From assembly GCF_009720385.1 (NCBI RefSeq), contig NZ_WARX01000001.1:62001-126000 (forward strand): a stretch of DNA of 64,000 nt, given 5' to 3'. The notes beneath the pieces were generated by a model. It made no database searches. It was not told the DNA's origin and saw only the letters and a list, made by a program, of their open reading frames with translations. This document shows positions 1-7,419 of this stretch, one piece after another. This stretch comes from Catellatospora vulcania (GTDB taxonomy: Bacteria; Actinomycetota; Actinomycetes; Mycobacteriales; Micromonosporaceae). The position numbers and the translations under genes are program-made. The stretch's first letter is position 1. Each line of letters starts with the position of its first letter.

Positions 1-491
1 TGGAGCTGCTGGAGGCGCTGCGCGGGCACGGCTTCGACGTCTTCATCGTCACCGGCGGCGGCACCGAGTTCGTCCGCGCGGTCAGCCGCGACCTCTACGG
101 CGTACGTCCCGACGACGTGGTCGGCACGCTGGTCGAGTACCACTACGAGGAGCACGGCGACGGCCCTGCGCTCGTGCGCACCGCGCAGGCGCAGGGCGAG
201 GTCAACGAAGGGGCGGCGAAGGTCGAGCACATCCAGACCCAGCTCGGCCGCCGGCCGATCTTCGCGGCCGGCAACTCCGCAGGCGACAAGGAGATGCTGG
301 AGTACGCCCGCGCCGCCGGCATGCCCAGCCTGGCCGTGCTGATCGACCACGACGACGCCGAGCGCGAGTACGCCTACGCCTCGGCCGCGGTGACCTTCAA
401 GGACACCGAGCCGATCACCGACGCGGCACACCGTCTGGGCTGGACGGTGGTCTCCATGCGCGACGACTGGTCGGTGGTCTTTCCGGTGTGA
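1..491 (+). CDS. HAD-superfamily phosphatase, C-terminal part (cut by window edge)
   Basis: The frame enters from the left edge, so only the last 162 codons are visible and the DxDxT nucleophile motif lies outside the window. What remains fits a SerB-like haloacid-dehalogenase phosphatase. IVTGGGTEF near the edge is motif II with its Thr-Gly-Gly, and GNSAGDKEML about codon 90 is motif IV, whose acidic residues bind Mg2+ in this family. A soluble phosphomonoesterase acting on a small molecule is the likely role; the substrate cannot be told. It ends 85 bp before the amidohydrolase gene on the same strand, with a candidate promoter between, so the two need not be one operon. Confidence 0.75.
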   Translation, partial: ELLEALRGHGFDVFIVTGGGTEFVRAVSRDLYGVRPDDVVGTLVEYHYEEHGDGPALVRTAQAQGEVNEGAAKVEHIQTQLGRRPIFAAGNSAGDKEMLEYARAAGMPSLAVLIDHDDAEREYAYASAAVTFKDTEPITDAAHRLGWTVVSMRDDWSVVFPV

Positions 492-576
492 CGGGCCGGA
501 CGTGGATGCCGCAGAGCGCTGAGGTGGTTAGGGTCGTCCGGGAGCGCCGACCCTCGACCGCACCGGGAGCCCTGGC

Positions 577-1827
577 ATGCCGTACGACCTGCTGTTGACC
601 GGTGGACATGTGCTCGATCCGGACGCCGGCCGCGACGGCGTGGCCGACGTCGCGGTGACCGGCGGGCGGATCGCCGCGGTCGGCCCGGACCTGCTGCGCG
701 AAGGTGTCCGCGAGGTCGTCGACGTGCGCGGCCGCCTGGTCACGCCGGGCCTGGTCGACCTGCACACGCACGTGTTCGCGGGCGCGACCTACTGGGGCAT
801 CGACCCCGATCCGGCTGCCTGGTGCTCCGGCGTCACCACCTGGGTGGACGCGGGCTCCGCCGGGGCGTACGGGCTCGACGCGCTGCGCGCCGCGATCCGC
901 GGCCACCGGGTACGCGTACCCGTGCTGCTCAACATCTCCGCGGTCGGCCTGACCGGGCTCACCGGGGAGTCCCGCGACCTCGCCGCCTGCGACGTCGACC
1001 TCGCGATCGCCACCGTCACGGCGAACCGCGACCTGGTGTACGGGGTCAAGGCCCGCATCGACGCCAATACCGTCGGGGCGCACGGGCTGGAGCCGCTGCG
1101 CCGCGCCGTCGCCGTCGCACGGGCCTGCGAGCTGCCCGTCATGGTGCACATCGGCGTCGCGCCGCCCACCGTCGCCGACCTGCTGCCGCTGCTCGGGGCA
1201 GGTGACATCGTCACGCACTGCGCCAGCGGCATCGCCCTGGGGCGGGACGGCCTGGACCCGGCGCTGCGCCGCGCGTACGACGCCGGTGTGCTGTTCGACC
1301 TCGGCCACGGGTCCGGCGGCTTCGCGTACGACGTGCTGGAGGCGCAACTGGCCGCGGGCATGCCACCGCACACGGTCTCCACCGACCTGCACGCGCGCTC
1401 GCTGCACGGCCCCGCCTTCGACCTGCCCACCACGATGGCCAAGCTGCTCGCCACAGGCATGCCGCTCGCCGCGGTCGTCGCCGCGGCGACCAGCACGCCC
1501 GCGCGCGCCCTCGCGCTGCCCGCGGGCACCGGCACGCTGCGCGTCGGCGCGCCTGCGGACGTGGCCGTGTTCGCGGTGGAGGAGGGTGACTTCCCGCTCG
1601 CCGACGTGCACGGGCAGGTCCGCAGCGCGCCCATGCGGCTGCGCAACGAGGCCACCTACCTGGCCGGACGGCTGCTGCCGCCGAGCCTGCCCGCGCCGCC
1701 CCGGCCGTGGGCGCCGCTCACGACGGCCCAACGCGACGCACTCGCCCGCCGCGACCGCCTGATCCGCGACCTGCTCACCACGCCCCTGGTCCCGCCCGAC
1801 GGCCTGGCCGAGCAGTTCCCCCGCTGA
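577..1827 (+). CDS. Amidohydrolase/deacetylase family metallohydrolase
   Basis: This 416-residue protein has the amidohydrolase-superfamily layout of an N-terminal beta-sandwich strip followed by a TIM barrel. Visible metal ligands are the HxH of GLVDLHTHVF near residue 65, a Lys in YGVKAR that would be the carboxylated bridging lysine, His residues in VMVHIG and DIVTHCASG, and the Asp of VSTDLH. Dihydroorotase-like deacetylases and acetyl-ester hydrolases share this pattern, so the exact substrate is open. The ATG has a GGGAG ribosome binding site 7 nt upstream. No biosynthetic partner is adjacent. A 19-bp inverted repeat follows the stop codon in the convergent gap. Confidence 0.85.
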   Translation: MPYDLLLTGGHVLDPDAGRDGVADVAVTGGRIAAVGPDLLREGVREVVDVRGRLVTPGLVDLHTHVFAGATYWGIDPDPAAWCSGVTTWVDAGSAGAYGLDALRAAIRGHRVRVPVLLNISAVGLTGLTGESRDLAACDVDLAIATVTANRDLVYGVKARIDANTVGAHGLEPLRRAVAVARACELPVMVHIGVAPPTVADLLPLLGAGDIVTHCASGIALGRDGLDPALRRAYDAGVLFDLGHGSGGFAYDVLEAQLAAGMPPHTVSTDLHARSLHGPAFDLPTTMAKLLATGMPLAAVVAAATSTPARALALPAGTGTLRVGAPADVAVFAVEEGDFPLADVHGQVRSAPMRLRNEATYLAGRLLPPSLPAPPRPWAPLTTAQRDALARRDRLIRDLLTTPLVPPDGLAEQFPR

Positions 1828-1852
1828 GGCCCTGCGCGACGCCCTCAGCGAA

Positions 1853-1913
1853 GATCGCTGTTTCGTGTCAGGAAATCGGGTACGACTCCACAATCTGACA
1901 CGAAACAGCGATC
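1853..1913. repeat. Intergenic palindromic element, family D
   Basis: Two perfect 19-bp arms, GATCGCTGTTTCGTGTCAG and its complement, are separated by a 23-nt loop. The element fills much of the gap between two convergent genes, the amidohydrolase and the small secreted protein. It could act as a bidirectional terminator. Its architecture (arms of 16-26 bp, loop of 10-30 nt, just after a stop codon) matches the other palindromes in this window, but its sequence is unrelated to theirs and only one copy is seen. Confidence 0.85.
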
Positions 1914-1960
1914 ATGTTGAGGCCGGATGAGGCCGGAACCAGCGTGGGATCAGTGGTGGG

Positions 1961-2419
1961 TCAGCGGGGCGTGGCCGGGGTTCCGGAGGCGTTGCCGCAG
2001 ATGGCGATCATCTGGTCGGACAGGGCGTCGATGCGGGTGACGTCCAGCTTCTGCAGCGAATTCATGTCGGTGAGGCTCTTGCCCTGGGACTCGAACTCGT
2101 CGGCGAGCTGGCCCAGCGTGGCCTTGACGTCCGCGGCGTCGGCGGTCGCCGCGTCGGTGCGCAAGTTCGCGGCGAGGTCGACCAGCTCGCCGCCGGCGGC
2201 CTTGACGGACTGGTCCGCGGCGGCCATGTTGCCGGAGTCGGCGGCCTGGGTGACCTTGGTCAGCTCCTGCGCGAACTGGCTGAGGCCGTCTTCGACCGTC
2301 TTGGCGGTCTTGGTGCAGACCTGCGGCGTGGGTTCGGCCGCGGCCGGCACGGCGCTGAAGCCGAGCGCGGCGAGCACGGTGGTGGAGAGGATGCAGGCTG
2401 CGCGTGAGAGGCGTCGCAT
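1961..2419 (-). CDS. Small secreted protein of unknown function
   Basis: The 152-residue product begins MRRLSRAACIL and has a Sec signal peptide: a basic start, a hydrophobic core, and an AxA cleavage region at VPAAAE about residue 28-30. The mature part is acidic, mostly helical in character, and has one Cys near each end (VCTKT and AICGN) that could form a disulfide. ATG was chosen because GGAGGA sits 4 nt upstream; a TTG four codons earlier overlaps that ribosome binding site and is unlikely. I do not recognise a family. It is monocistronic and convergent with the amidohydrolase gene. Confidence 0.7.
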   Translation of the reverse strand: MRRLSRAACILSTTVLAALGFSAVPAAAEPTPQVCTKTAKTVEDGLSQFAQELTKVTQAADSGNMAAADQSVKAAGGELVDLAANLRTDAATADAADVKATLGQLADEFESQGKSLTDMNSLQKLDVTRIDALSDQMIAICGNASGTPATPR

Positions 2420-2591
2420 GACGTCCTCCAATCGGGGCCGCGGGCCCGGCTGGGAGAGCCGGCCCCAAGATGACCATTTTCTGCCCGCGCGGGGCCGGTC
2501 CGGGCGAACTCGGCCAAGCCCGATCAGCGCACCGCCGGACCGCGTACCATCCCCGCCCTGCCTCCGTGTCCCGCCCGCCGAACCCCAGCGC

Positions 2592-2714
2592 CAAGATCGC
2601 CCGACTTGCCCGGCAGCCGGACGACAGACGTGCCAAGATCGTCGGACTTGCCCGGCAACCGGGGCGAAGACGTGCCAGGATTCGCCCGGCTGCCAGGCAA
2701 GTCCGACGATCTTG
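2592..2714. repeat. Intergenic palindromic element, family C, compound copy C1
   Basis: Two left arms in tandem (AAGATCGCCCGACTTGCC type, near 2593 and 2634) precede one right arm (near 2691-2713) reading GGCAAGTCCGACGATCTT. A degenerate arm fragment lies near 2680. The same arm sequence recurs at 35968-36046 and 47771-47849, which makes this a dispersed family. The stretch from 2420 to 2777 contains no convincing gene besides this element. Confidence 0.8.
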
Positions 2715-2765
2715 CGGTTGCTCGACGGGGAGAGCCGCCGGGAGGCGGGAAGCGGGCCGAGGGCT

Positions 2766-2771
2766 TAGGCT
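2766..2771 (+). promoter_or_regulatory. -10 box of a likely leaderless promoter (beta-helix lipoprotein)
   Basis: TAGGCT lies 6 nt before the GTG at 2778 and no Shine-Dalgarno sequence is present. This fits a transcript that starts at the initiation codon. No clear -35 box is seen. Confidence 0.55.
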
Positions 2772-2777
2772 CCGGCC

Positions 2778-3953
2778 GTGCGTTGGCGTTCCTGTGTTGC
2801 GGTTGTTGCTGGTGTCGTGATGGCCGTGCTGCCGGCGGGGTGCGGGTCGGACGCGGTCCCCGAGGGGCCGCAGGGCGAGTGGGTCGCGGCCGGGGCCGGC
2901 GCCACGCCGTCGTCGTCGGCCGTCCCGAGCGCGGCGGCCTCCTCACCTGCTCCGGCGGCCGTGGTGGCGGGCAACCCGAAGGGGCGGGCCACCGTGCCGG
3001 CCGAGGCGAAGGCCGTCGACACGTCGCGGCCGACTCGCCGGATCGGGAACGGCACGCCCGCGAGCTGCACCTCCAAGGCGGTGGTCGCGGCGGTCGCGGC
3101 GGGCGGGATCATCACGTTCGACTGCGGTCCGGACCCGCTGACCATCACCATGTCGGCGACCGCCAAGGTCAGGAACGCGAACGGCCCGAAGATCGTGCTC
3201 GACGGCGGCGGGAAGATCACGCTCAGCGGCGGCGGCAAGCGGCGCATCCTCTACATGAACACCTGTGACAAGGCCCAGGGGTGGACCACCTCGCACTGCC
3301 AGGACCAGGACCATCCCCAGCTCACGGTGCAGAACCTGACCTTCGCCGACGGCAACTCGACCGGTGAGACCGCGGAGGGCGGGGGCGGCGGCGCGATCTT
3401 CGTACGCGGTGGGCGGCTCAAGGTGGTCAACTCGCGCTTCATCCGCAACCGCTGCGACAGCACCGGCCCGGACCTCGGCGGCGCGGCGATCCGGGTGCTC
3501 AGCCAGTCCAAGGGCCTGCCGGTGTACATCGTCAGCAGCACCTTCGGCGGCGGCAAGGGCCTGGGCGGCCGGTGCTCCAACGGCGGCGCGCTGAGCAGCA
3601 TCGGCGTCTCCTGGGTGGTGCTCAACAGCGTGCTGACCCACAACAGCGCCATCGGCAGCGGCGCGAACCCGGCCCGCGCCGGCAGACCGGGCGGCGGCAG
3701 CGGTGGCGCGATCTACACCGACGGCAACCTGTTCACGGTGCGCATCGCGGGCTCGATCGTCATGGACAACCATGCCGAGGAGGGCGGCGGCGCGGTCTTC
3801 TTCGTCAGCAACGACCGCACCGGCACGATGACCATCGAGAGCTCCACACTCCAGCGCAACCCCAGCGACGGCTTCGAGACCAGCGGCTTCCCCGGCATCT
3901 TCTTCCTCGGCGCCCGCAATCCCACCGTCAAGTCCTCGACCCTGCGCAAGTAA
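2778..3953 (+). CDS. Lipoprotein with right-handed parallel beta-helix domain
   Basis: The 391-residue product starts with a lipoprotein signal peptide; the lipobox LPAG-C places the acylated Cys at about residue 22. A Ser/Ala/Pro-rich linker follows to about residue 75. The rest reads as a pectate-lyase-like right-handed beta-helix: repeated short strands with Gly-rich turns such as GGGGGAIFVRGG, GGAIYTDGN and GGGAVFF, with Asn and Ser ladders. Such folds bind or cleave polysaccharides, but no catalytic set can be identified, so it may be only a binding or structural surface protein. The GTG start is supported by the -10 box 6 nt upstream. Confidence 0.75.
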   Translation: MRWRSCVAVVAGVVMAVLPAGCGSDAVPEGPQGEWVAAGAGATPSSSAVPSAAASSPAPAAVVAGNPKGRATVPAEAKAVDTSRPTRRIGNGTPASCTSKAVVAAVAAGGIITFDCGPDPLTITMSATAKVRNANGPKIVLDGGGKITLSGGGKRRILYMNTCDKAQGWTTSHCQDQDHPQLTVQNLTFADGNSTGETAEGGGGGAIFVRGGRLKVVNSRFIRNRCDSTGPDLGGAAIRVLSQSKGLPVYIVSSTFGGGKGLGGRCSNGGALSSIGVSWVVLNSVLTHNSAIGSGANPARAGRPGGGSGGAIYTDGNLFTVRIAGSIVMDNHAEEGGGAVFFVSNDRTGTMTIESSTLQRNPSDGFETSGFPGIFFLGARNPTVKSSTLRK

Positions 3954-3977
3954 ACCCGCAGCCCGCGAGGCCGCGGC

Positions 3978-4029
3978 GTTAAGAAGGTGCCCTTCCTCTA
4001 CGTATAGCGATGTGAAGGTGCCCTTCCTT
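3978..4029. repeat. Intergenic palindromic element, family A, copy A1
   Basis: An imperfect palindrome of about 52 bp, with arms AAGAAGGTGCCCTTCC and GAAGGTGCCCTTCCTT around a loop containing ATAGCGATG. Four other copies lie at 11629, 40376, 47643 and 60421. This copy overlaps the 3' end of the convergent MFS gene and supplies its last codons and stop. Confidence 0.9.
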
Positions 4030-5206
4030 GCTCGGGGGTGGGCGTGGAGGCGGGACTCGGGCGCAGGGCGGTCGCTGCCGCCGCGACGAACAGCGCCAGC
4101 ACGGCGGGCACCGACAGGGCCGCGGGTAGGCCGACCAGCTCGGCCAGTGCGCCGATCACCAGCGGGCCGACGACGAAGCCGAGGAAGCCCAGGCTGGCGA
4201 CCCGGGCGATGGCCTGGCCCGCGCGGGCCGGGTCCTGGCTGCCGGCCGCGGAGAACACCTGCGGCGCGATGCAGGCCAGGCCCGCGCCGAGCAGGCCGAA
4301 TCCGGCCACCCCGGCGATCGGGTGCCCGATCAGCAGCGCCGTGCCCAGACCCGCTGCGGCCAGCACCCCGCTGTAACGGACCAGCCGCACGGGTCCGAGC
4401 GCGGCGGTGAGCCGGTCGCCGACCAGCCGCCCGGCCATCATCATGATCGAGAACGCGGCGTACGCGGCCGCCGCGAAGCCCGCCGTGCTGCTCAGGCTGT
4501 CGCGCAGGTAGACGCTGCTCCAGTCGGCCGCCGCGCCCTCGCCGACCAGGCAGCAGAACACCAGCACGCCGAGGAACGTGACGCCCGGCAGGCCACCCCC
4601 GCCCGGCCCGGTCTCCGCCGCCGGGACGGCCGACGGGGTGAGCCGCCAGTGCGCGGCCACCGGGGCGGTCACCGCCACCACCGCGGCGACGATCAGGAAC
4701 GTGGTCGTCGCGCTCAGCCCGGCCCACGCGCACAGCCCGCCCACGGCCGCGCCGAGGAAGCCGCCGATGCTGTACACGGCGTGGAACGAGGACATGATCG
4801 GCGCCTGCCAGGCCCGCTGCACCTCGACGGCGGCCGTGTTCATGGTGATGTTGAGCAGCCCGTGCGCGGTCCCGAAGGCCAGCAGGCAGCCGGCCAGCGC
4901 CACCAGGTTCGGCGCGAACGCGGGGGAGACCAGCAGCACACCGTCGGCGAGCACGACGGGCAGCAGCAGCCGGCCGGTGCCGTACCGGTCGACGAGGCGT
5001 CCCGCGGCCTGCATGCCGATGATCGCCCCCGCGGCGAACGCCAGCAGGCCCAGGCTGAGCGCGCCGTCGGTCAGCGTCAGGCCCTGCTTGATCGCCGGGA
5101 TCCGGGCGGTCCAGGTGCCGAGGATCACGCCGTACAGCCCGAAGAGCAGGCAGACGGCCAGCCGGGCCCGGTGCAGCGGCACACGGTCGGGCATTGACGA
5201 GGTCAT
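3998..5206 (-). CDS. MFS transporter (YbjJ/fucose-permease-like)
   Basis: This 402-residue membrane protein has about twelve hydrophobic segments and the early RIPAIK and GxxxDRYGTGRLLLP loop typical of the MFS branch that contains E. coli YbjJ. The natural substrate is unknown; sugar or drug efflux are both possible. The start ATG has CGGAG about 12 nt upstream. The last ten residues (ending APSHRYT) and the TAG stop are encoded by repeat A1, so the native C-terminus was probably replaced when the element arrived. It is transcribed divergently from the epimerase gene across a 220-bp gap. Confidence 0.8.
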   Translation of the reverse strand: MTSSMPDRVPLHRARLAVCLLFGLYGVILGTWTARIPAIKQGLTLTDGALSLGLLAFAAGAIIGMQAAGRLVDRYGTGRLLLPVVLADGVLLVSPAFAPNLVALAGCLLAFGTAHGLLNITMNTAAVEVQRAWQAPIMSSFHAVYSIGGFLGAAVGGLCAWAGLSATTTFLIVAAVVAVTAPVAAHWRLTPSAVPAAETGPGGGGLPGVTFLGVLVFCCLVGEGAAADWSSVYLRDSLSSTAGFAAAAYAAFSIMMMAGRLVGDRLTAALGPVRLVRYSGVLAAAGLGTALLIGHPIAGVAGFGLLGAGLACIAPQVFSAAGSQDPARAGQAIARVASLGFLGFVVGPLVIGALAELVGLPAALSVPAVLALFVAAAATALRPSPASTPTPEQGRAPSHRYT

Positions 5207-5426
5207 GGGGTGCGTCTCCGAGGGGGTTGCGGGCCGGGGGAGCCGTGCTGAGGGCGAACATCATGAATGTATGCGCCCCCGGTGACGCCCGCGGCCCGGC
5301 CGTCCCGGCGCGCGAGGCTGTATGCTGCGCAGTGCCCTGGCCAGGCCCTGGGTTCGAGCGGCGTGCCTGCTCGTGGCCGGCCGGGAATTGACTAGTGCCG
5401 GTCGAGAACTGCGGGAGCCGAGAATC

Positions 5427-6320
5427 ATGTCGAACGAGACGCTGCTGGTCACCGGTGGTGCCGGCTTCGTAGGGACACACCTGATCCGGGCGCTGCTGGA
5501 CACCCGCCCGGACGCGCGGATCGTCTCCGTCGACAACTACTTCACCGGGCGGCACGACAACGAGATCGTCGACGAGCGGGTGACGTACCTCGACGGCTCG
5601 ACGGTGGACATCTTCAAGATCTGGGCGGAGCACGGGTTCGAGTCCCCGAAGATGGTGTTCCACCTGGGGGAGTACGCCCGGATCGTGCAGTCGTTCGACG
5701 AGTTCGACCGCACCTGGGAGTACAACACGCACGGCACCAAGGAGGTCATCCGCTTCGCCGCCCAGCACGGCGCGCGGCTGGTGTACTCGGCGTCCAGCTC
5801 GAAGTTCGGCAACGAGGGCAAGGACGAGCACCTCAACCCGTACGCCTGGACCAAGGCCAAGAACGTCGAGCTGATCAAGAACTACGGCGAGTGGTACGGC
5901 CTCGACTACGTGATCACGTACTTCTACAACGCCTACGGGCCGGGCCAGATCAGCGCCGGCACCTACGCGACCGTGATCGGCATCTTCGAGCGGCAGTACC
6001 TGGCCGGCGAGCCGCTGACCGTGGTCTCCCCGGGCACCCAGACCCGCGACTTCACCCACATCTCGGACATCATCTCCGGCATCCTGGTCTCCGCCGAGGG
6101 CGGCAAGGGCGACGGCTACCTGCTCGGCAACGGCCGGGAGTGGGAGCTGACCGAGGTCGCGAAGATGTTCGGCACCGAGTACACGCTGATCCCGGCCAAG
6201 CGCGGCGAGCGCACCCACGGCCGCGCCGACAACTCGAAGGTGCGCGACCTGGGCTGGGAGCCGAAGGTGCTGCTGGACCAGTACATCGCCGACTTCGTGC
6301 GGGACAACCCGCGCCCGTGA
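5427..6320 (+). CDS. NAD-dependent sugar epimerase/dehydratase (SDR family)
   Basis: The 297-residue protein is an extended short-chain dehydrogenase. A GGAGFVG nucleotide-binding motif is at residues 10-16, a YSASSSKFG strand carries the catalytic Ser, and YAWTK provides the Tyr-xxx-Lys pair. RDFTHISDI is typical of nucleotide-sugar 4-epimerases and dehydratases. It likely interconverts an NDP-sugar for a cell-surface glycan, but the sugar cannot be assigned. ATG follows GGGAG by 9 nt; an upstream in-frame extension was rejected because it lacks a ribosome binding site. TATGCT at 5321-5326 is a possible -10 box in the divergent gap. The gene stands alone, without other glycan genes nearby. 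Confidence 0.85.
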   Translation: MSNETLLVTGGAGFVGTHLIRALLDTRPDARIVSVDNYFTGRHDNEIVDERVTYLDGSTVDIFKIWAEHGFESPKMVFHLGEYARIVQSFDEFDRTWEYNTHGTKEVIRFAAQHGARLVYSASSSKFGNEGKDEHLNPYAWTKAKNVELIKNYGEWYGLDYVITYFYNAYGPGQISAGTYATVIGIFERQYLAGEPLTVVSPGTQTRDFTHISDIISGILVSAEGGKGDGYLLGNGREWELTEVAKMFGTEYTLIPAKRGERTHGRADNSKVRDLGWEPKVLLDQYIADFVRDNPRP

Positions 6321-6380
6321 GCCGTGGCCAGGGCGCCCGCCGGGTCCGGCGGGCGCCCTCGCACGCACCCCCGTCCGGCG

Positions 6381-7328
6381 TCAGATCCAGCCGCGGCGGG
6401 CCGCGATGGCGCCCGCCTGGAAGCGGTTCGCCGCGCCCAGCAGCTCGTAGAGGCGGCTGATGCGTCGCCGCATGGTGCGCACCGACCAGTCGAGCTGGCG
6501 CGCGACGGCCTCGTCCTTCAAGCCGCTGACCAGCAGTGTCAGCAGCGCCCGGTCCTCCTCGGATACCGGGTCCTCGGCCGGGGCGAGCAGCGGCACGGCC
6601 GCCCGCCAGCACAGCTCCCAGTAGTCGATCAGCCCGTCGAGCAGCGTGGACGGCCGGATCACGGCGGCCCGCACGTCGGACAGGTCCAGCGACAGCGGCA
6701 TCAGCGCGATGCGCCGGTCGGCTATCGCCAGCTTGATGCGCAGGCCGGGCAGCACCCGTGCCTGCTCGCCGTGACTGATCAGCTCCCGGATGTCGTCGAA
6801 GACGCCGGGCCACTCCAGGGCCTCGGGGGCGTACACCACCCGGTACTGCACGCCGCGGGCGATGCCCGTCTGCTCGATCGGGTTCGAGGTGGTCAGCGCG
6901 TACGGCGGCCGGTCGAGCGTGATGACCTCCTCGCGGGCCTCCTGCTGGATCTGCACGAACCAGCGGCCCAGCGCCTCGCTGCCGGTCACGATCTCGATCT
7001 CCTCGCCGCTGCCGGAGTGCGCCGCGGCGAACAGCAGCGCCAGCTGACCGGCCGCGGCCTGCACGTTGTCCAGCTCCGCCGAGCGGGCGCGGATCAGCGC
7101 GGCTACGGCCGCCTGAGGCTCGATGGCGGCGTACCGGCGGCGGTTGCCGGCCAGCCGCCCGACCAGCCCGTGGTCGCGCAGCCGGTCCAGGGCACGGGCC
7201 ACCCGCTCGGACGAGCAGGCGAGTTCCTCGGCCAGGTCGGCCGGAACGGCGGTGCGGCGGACGAGGATGGCACGGTAGACGGCCTCGTCGAAGGGGTCCA
7301 CACCGGCAGGGGTCAGGTCGGAGGGCAT
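6381..7328 (-). CDS. Two-HTH regulator: TrmB-like N-terminus, LuxR-type C-terminus
   Basis: The 315-residue protein has a winged helix at its N-terminus (LAEELACSSERVARALDRLRDHGLV, about residues 32-55 in spaced form), a central sensor-like region, and a C-terminal LuxR-type helix-turn-helix including VSGLKDEAVARQLDWS. There is no receiver-domain aspartate, so it is not a classical response regulator. The gene is divergent from the giant subtilisin gene with 91 bp between start codons, so control of that protease is the simplest inference. The start is uncertain; an ATG 18 codons upstream is also in frame, and neither has a good ribosome binding site. Confidence 0.75.
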   Translation of the reverse strand: MPSDLTPAGVDPFDEAVYRAILVRRTAVPADLAEELACSSERVARALDRLRDHGLVGRLAGNRRRYAAIEPQAAVAALIRARSAELDNVQAAAGQLALLFAAAHSGSGEEIEIVTGSEALGRWFVQIQQEAREEVITLDRPPYALTTSNPIEQTGIARGVQYRVVYAPEALEWPGVFDDIRELISHGEQARVLPGLRIKLAIADRRIALMPLSLDLSDVRAAVIRPSTLLDGLIDYWELCWRAAVPLLAPAEDPVSEEDRALLTLLVSGLKDEAVARQLDWSVRTMRRRISRLYELLGAANRFQAGAIAARRGWI

Positions 7329-7419
7329 GGGCAGATCTTGGCCTAACTGTGCCACCGGCAGCAACGGGCCAGCGGAGATCATTGCGCTGACCTGGTGAAG
7401 ACCGTTAGACCGCTTATCT

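Noticed and set aside
1961-2431. TTG start four codons upstream for the small secreted protein
   Set aside because: It lies inside the GGAGGA ribosome binding site of the ATG at 2419.
2943-6368. 1141-codon minus-strand open frame
   Set aside because: It runs antisense through the lipoprotein, MFS and epimerase genes, and shows low-complexity Arg/Gly/Ala/Val composition without any domain. It is a product of high GC third positions.
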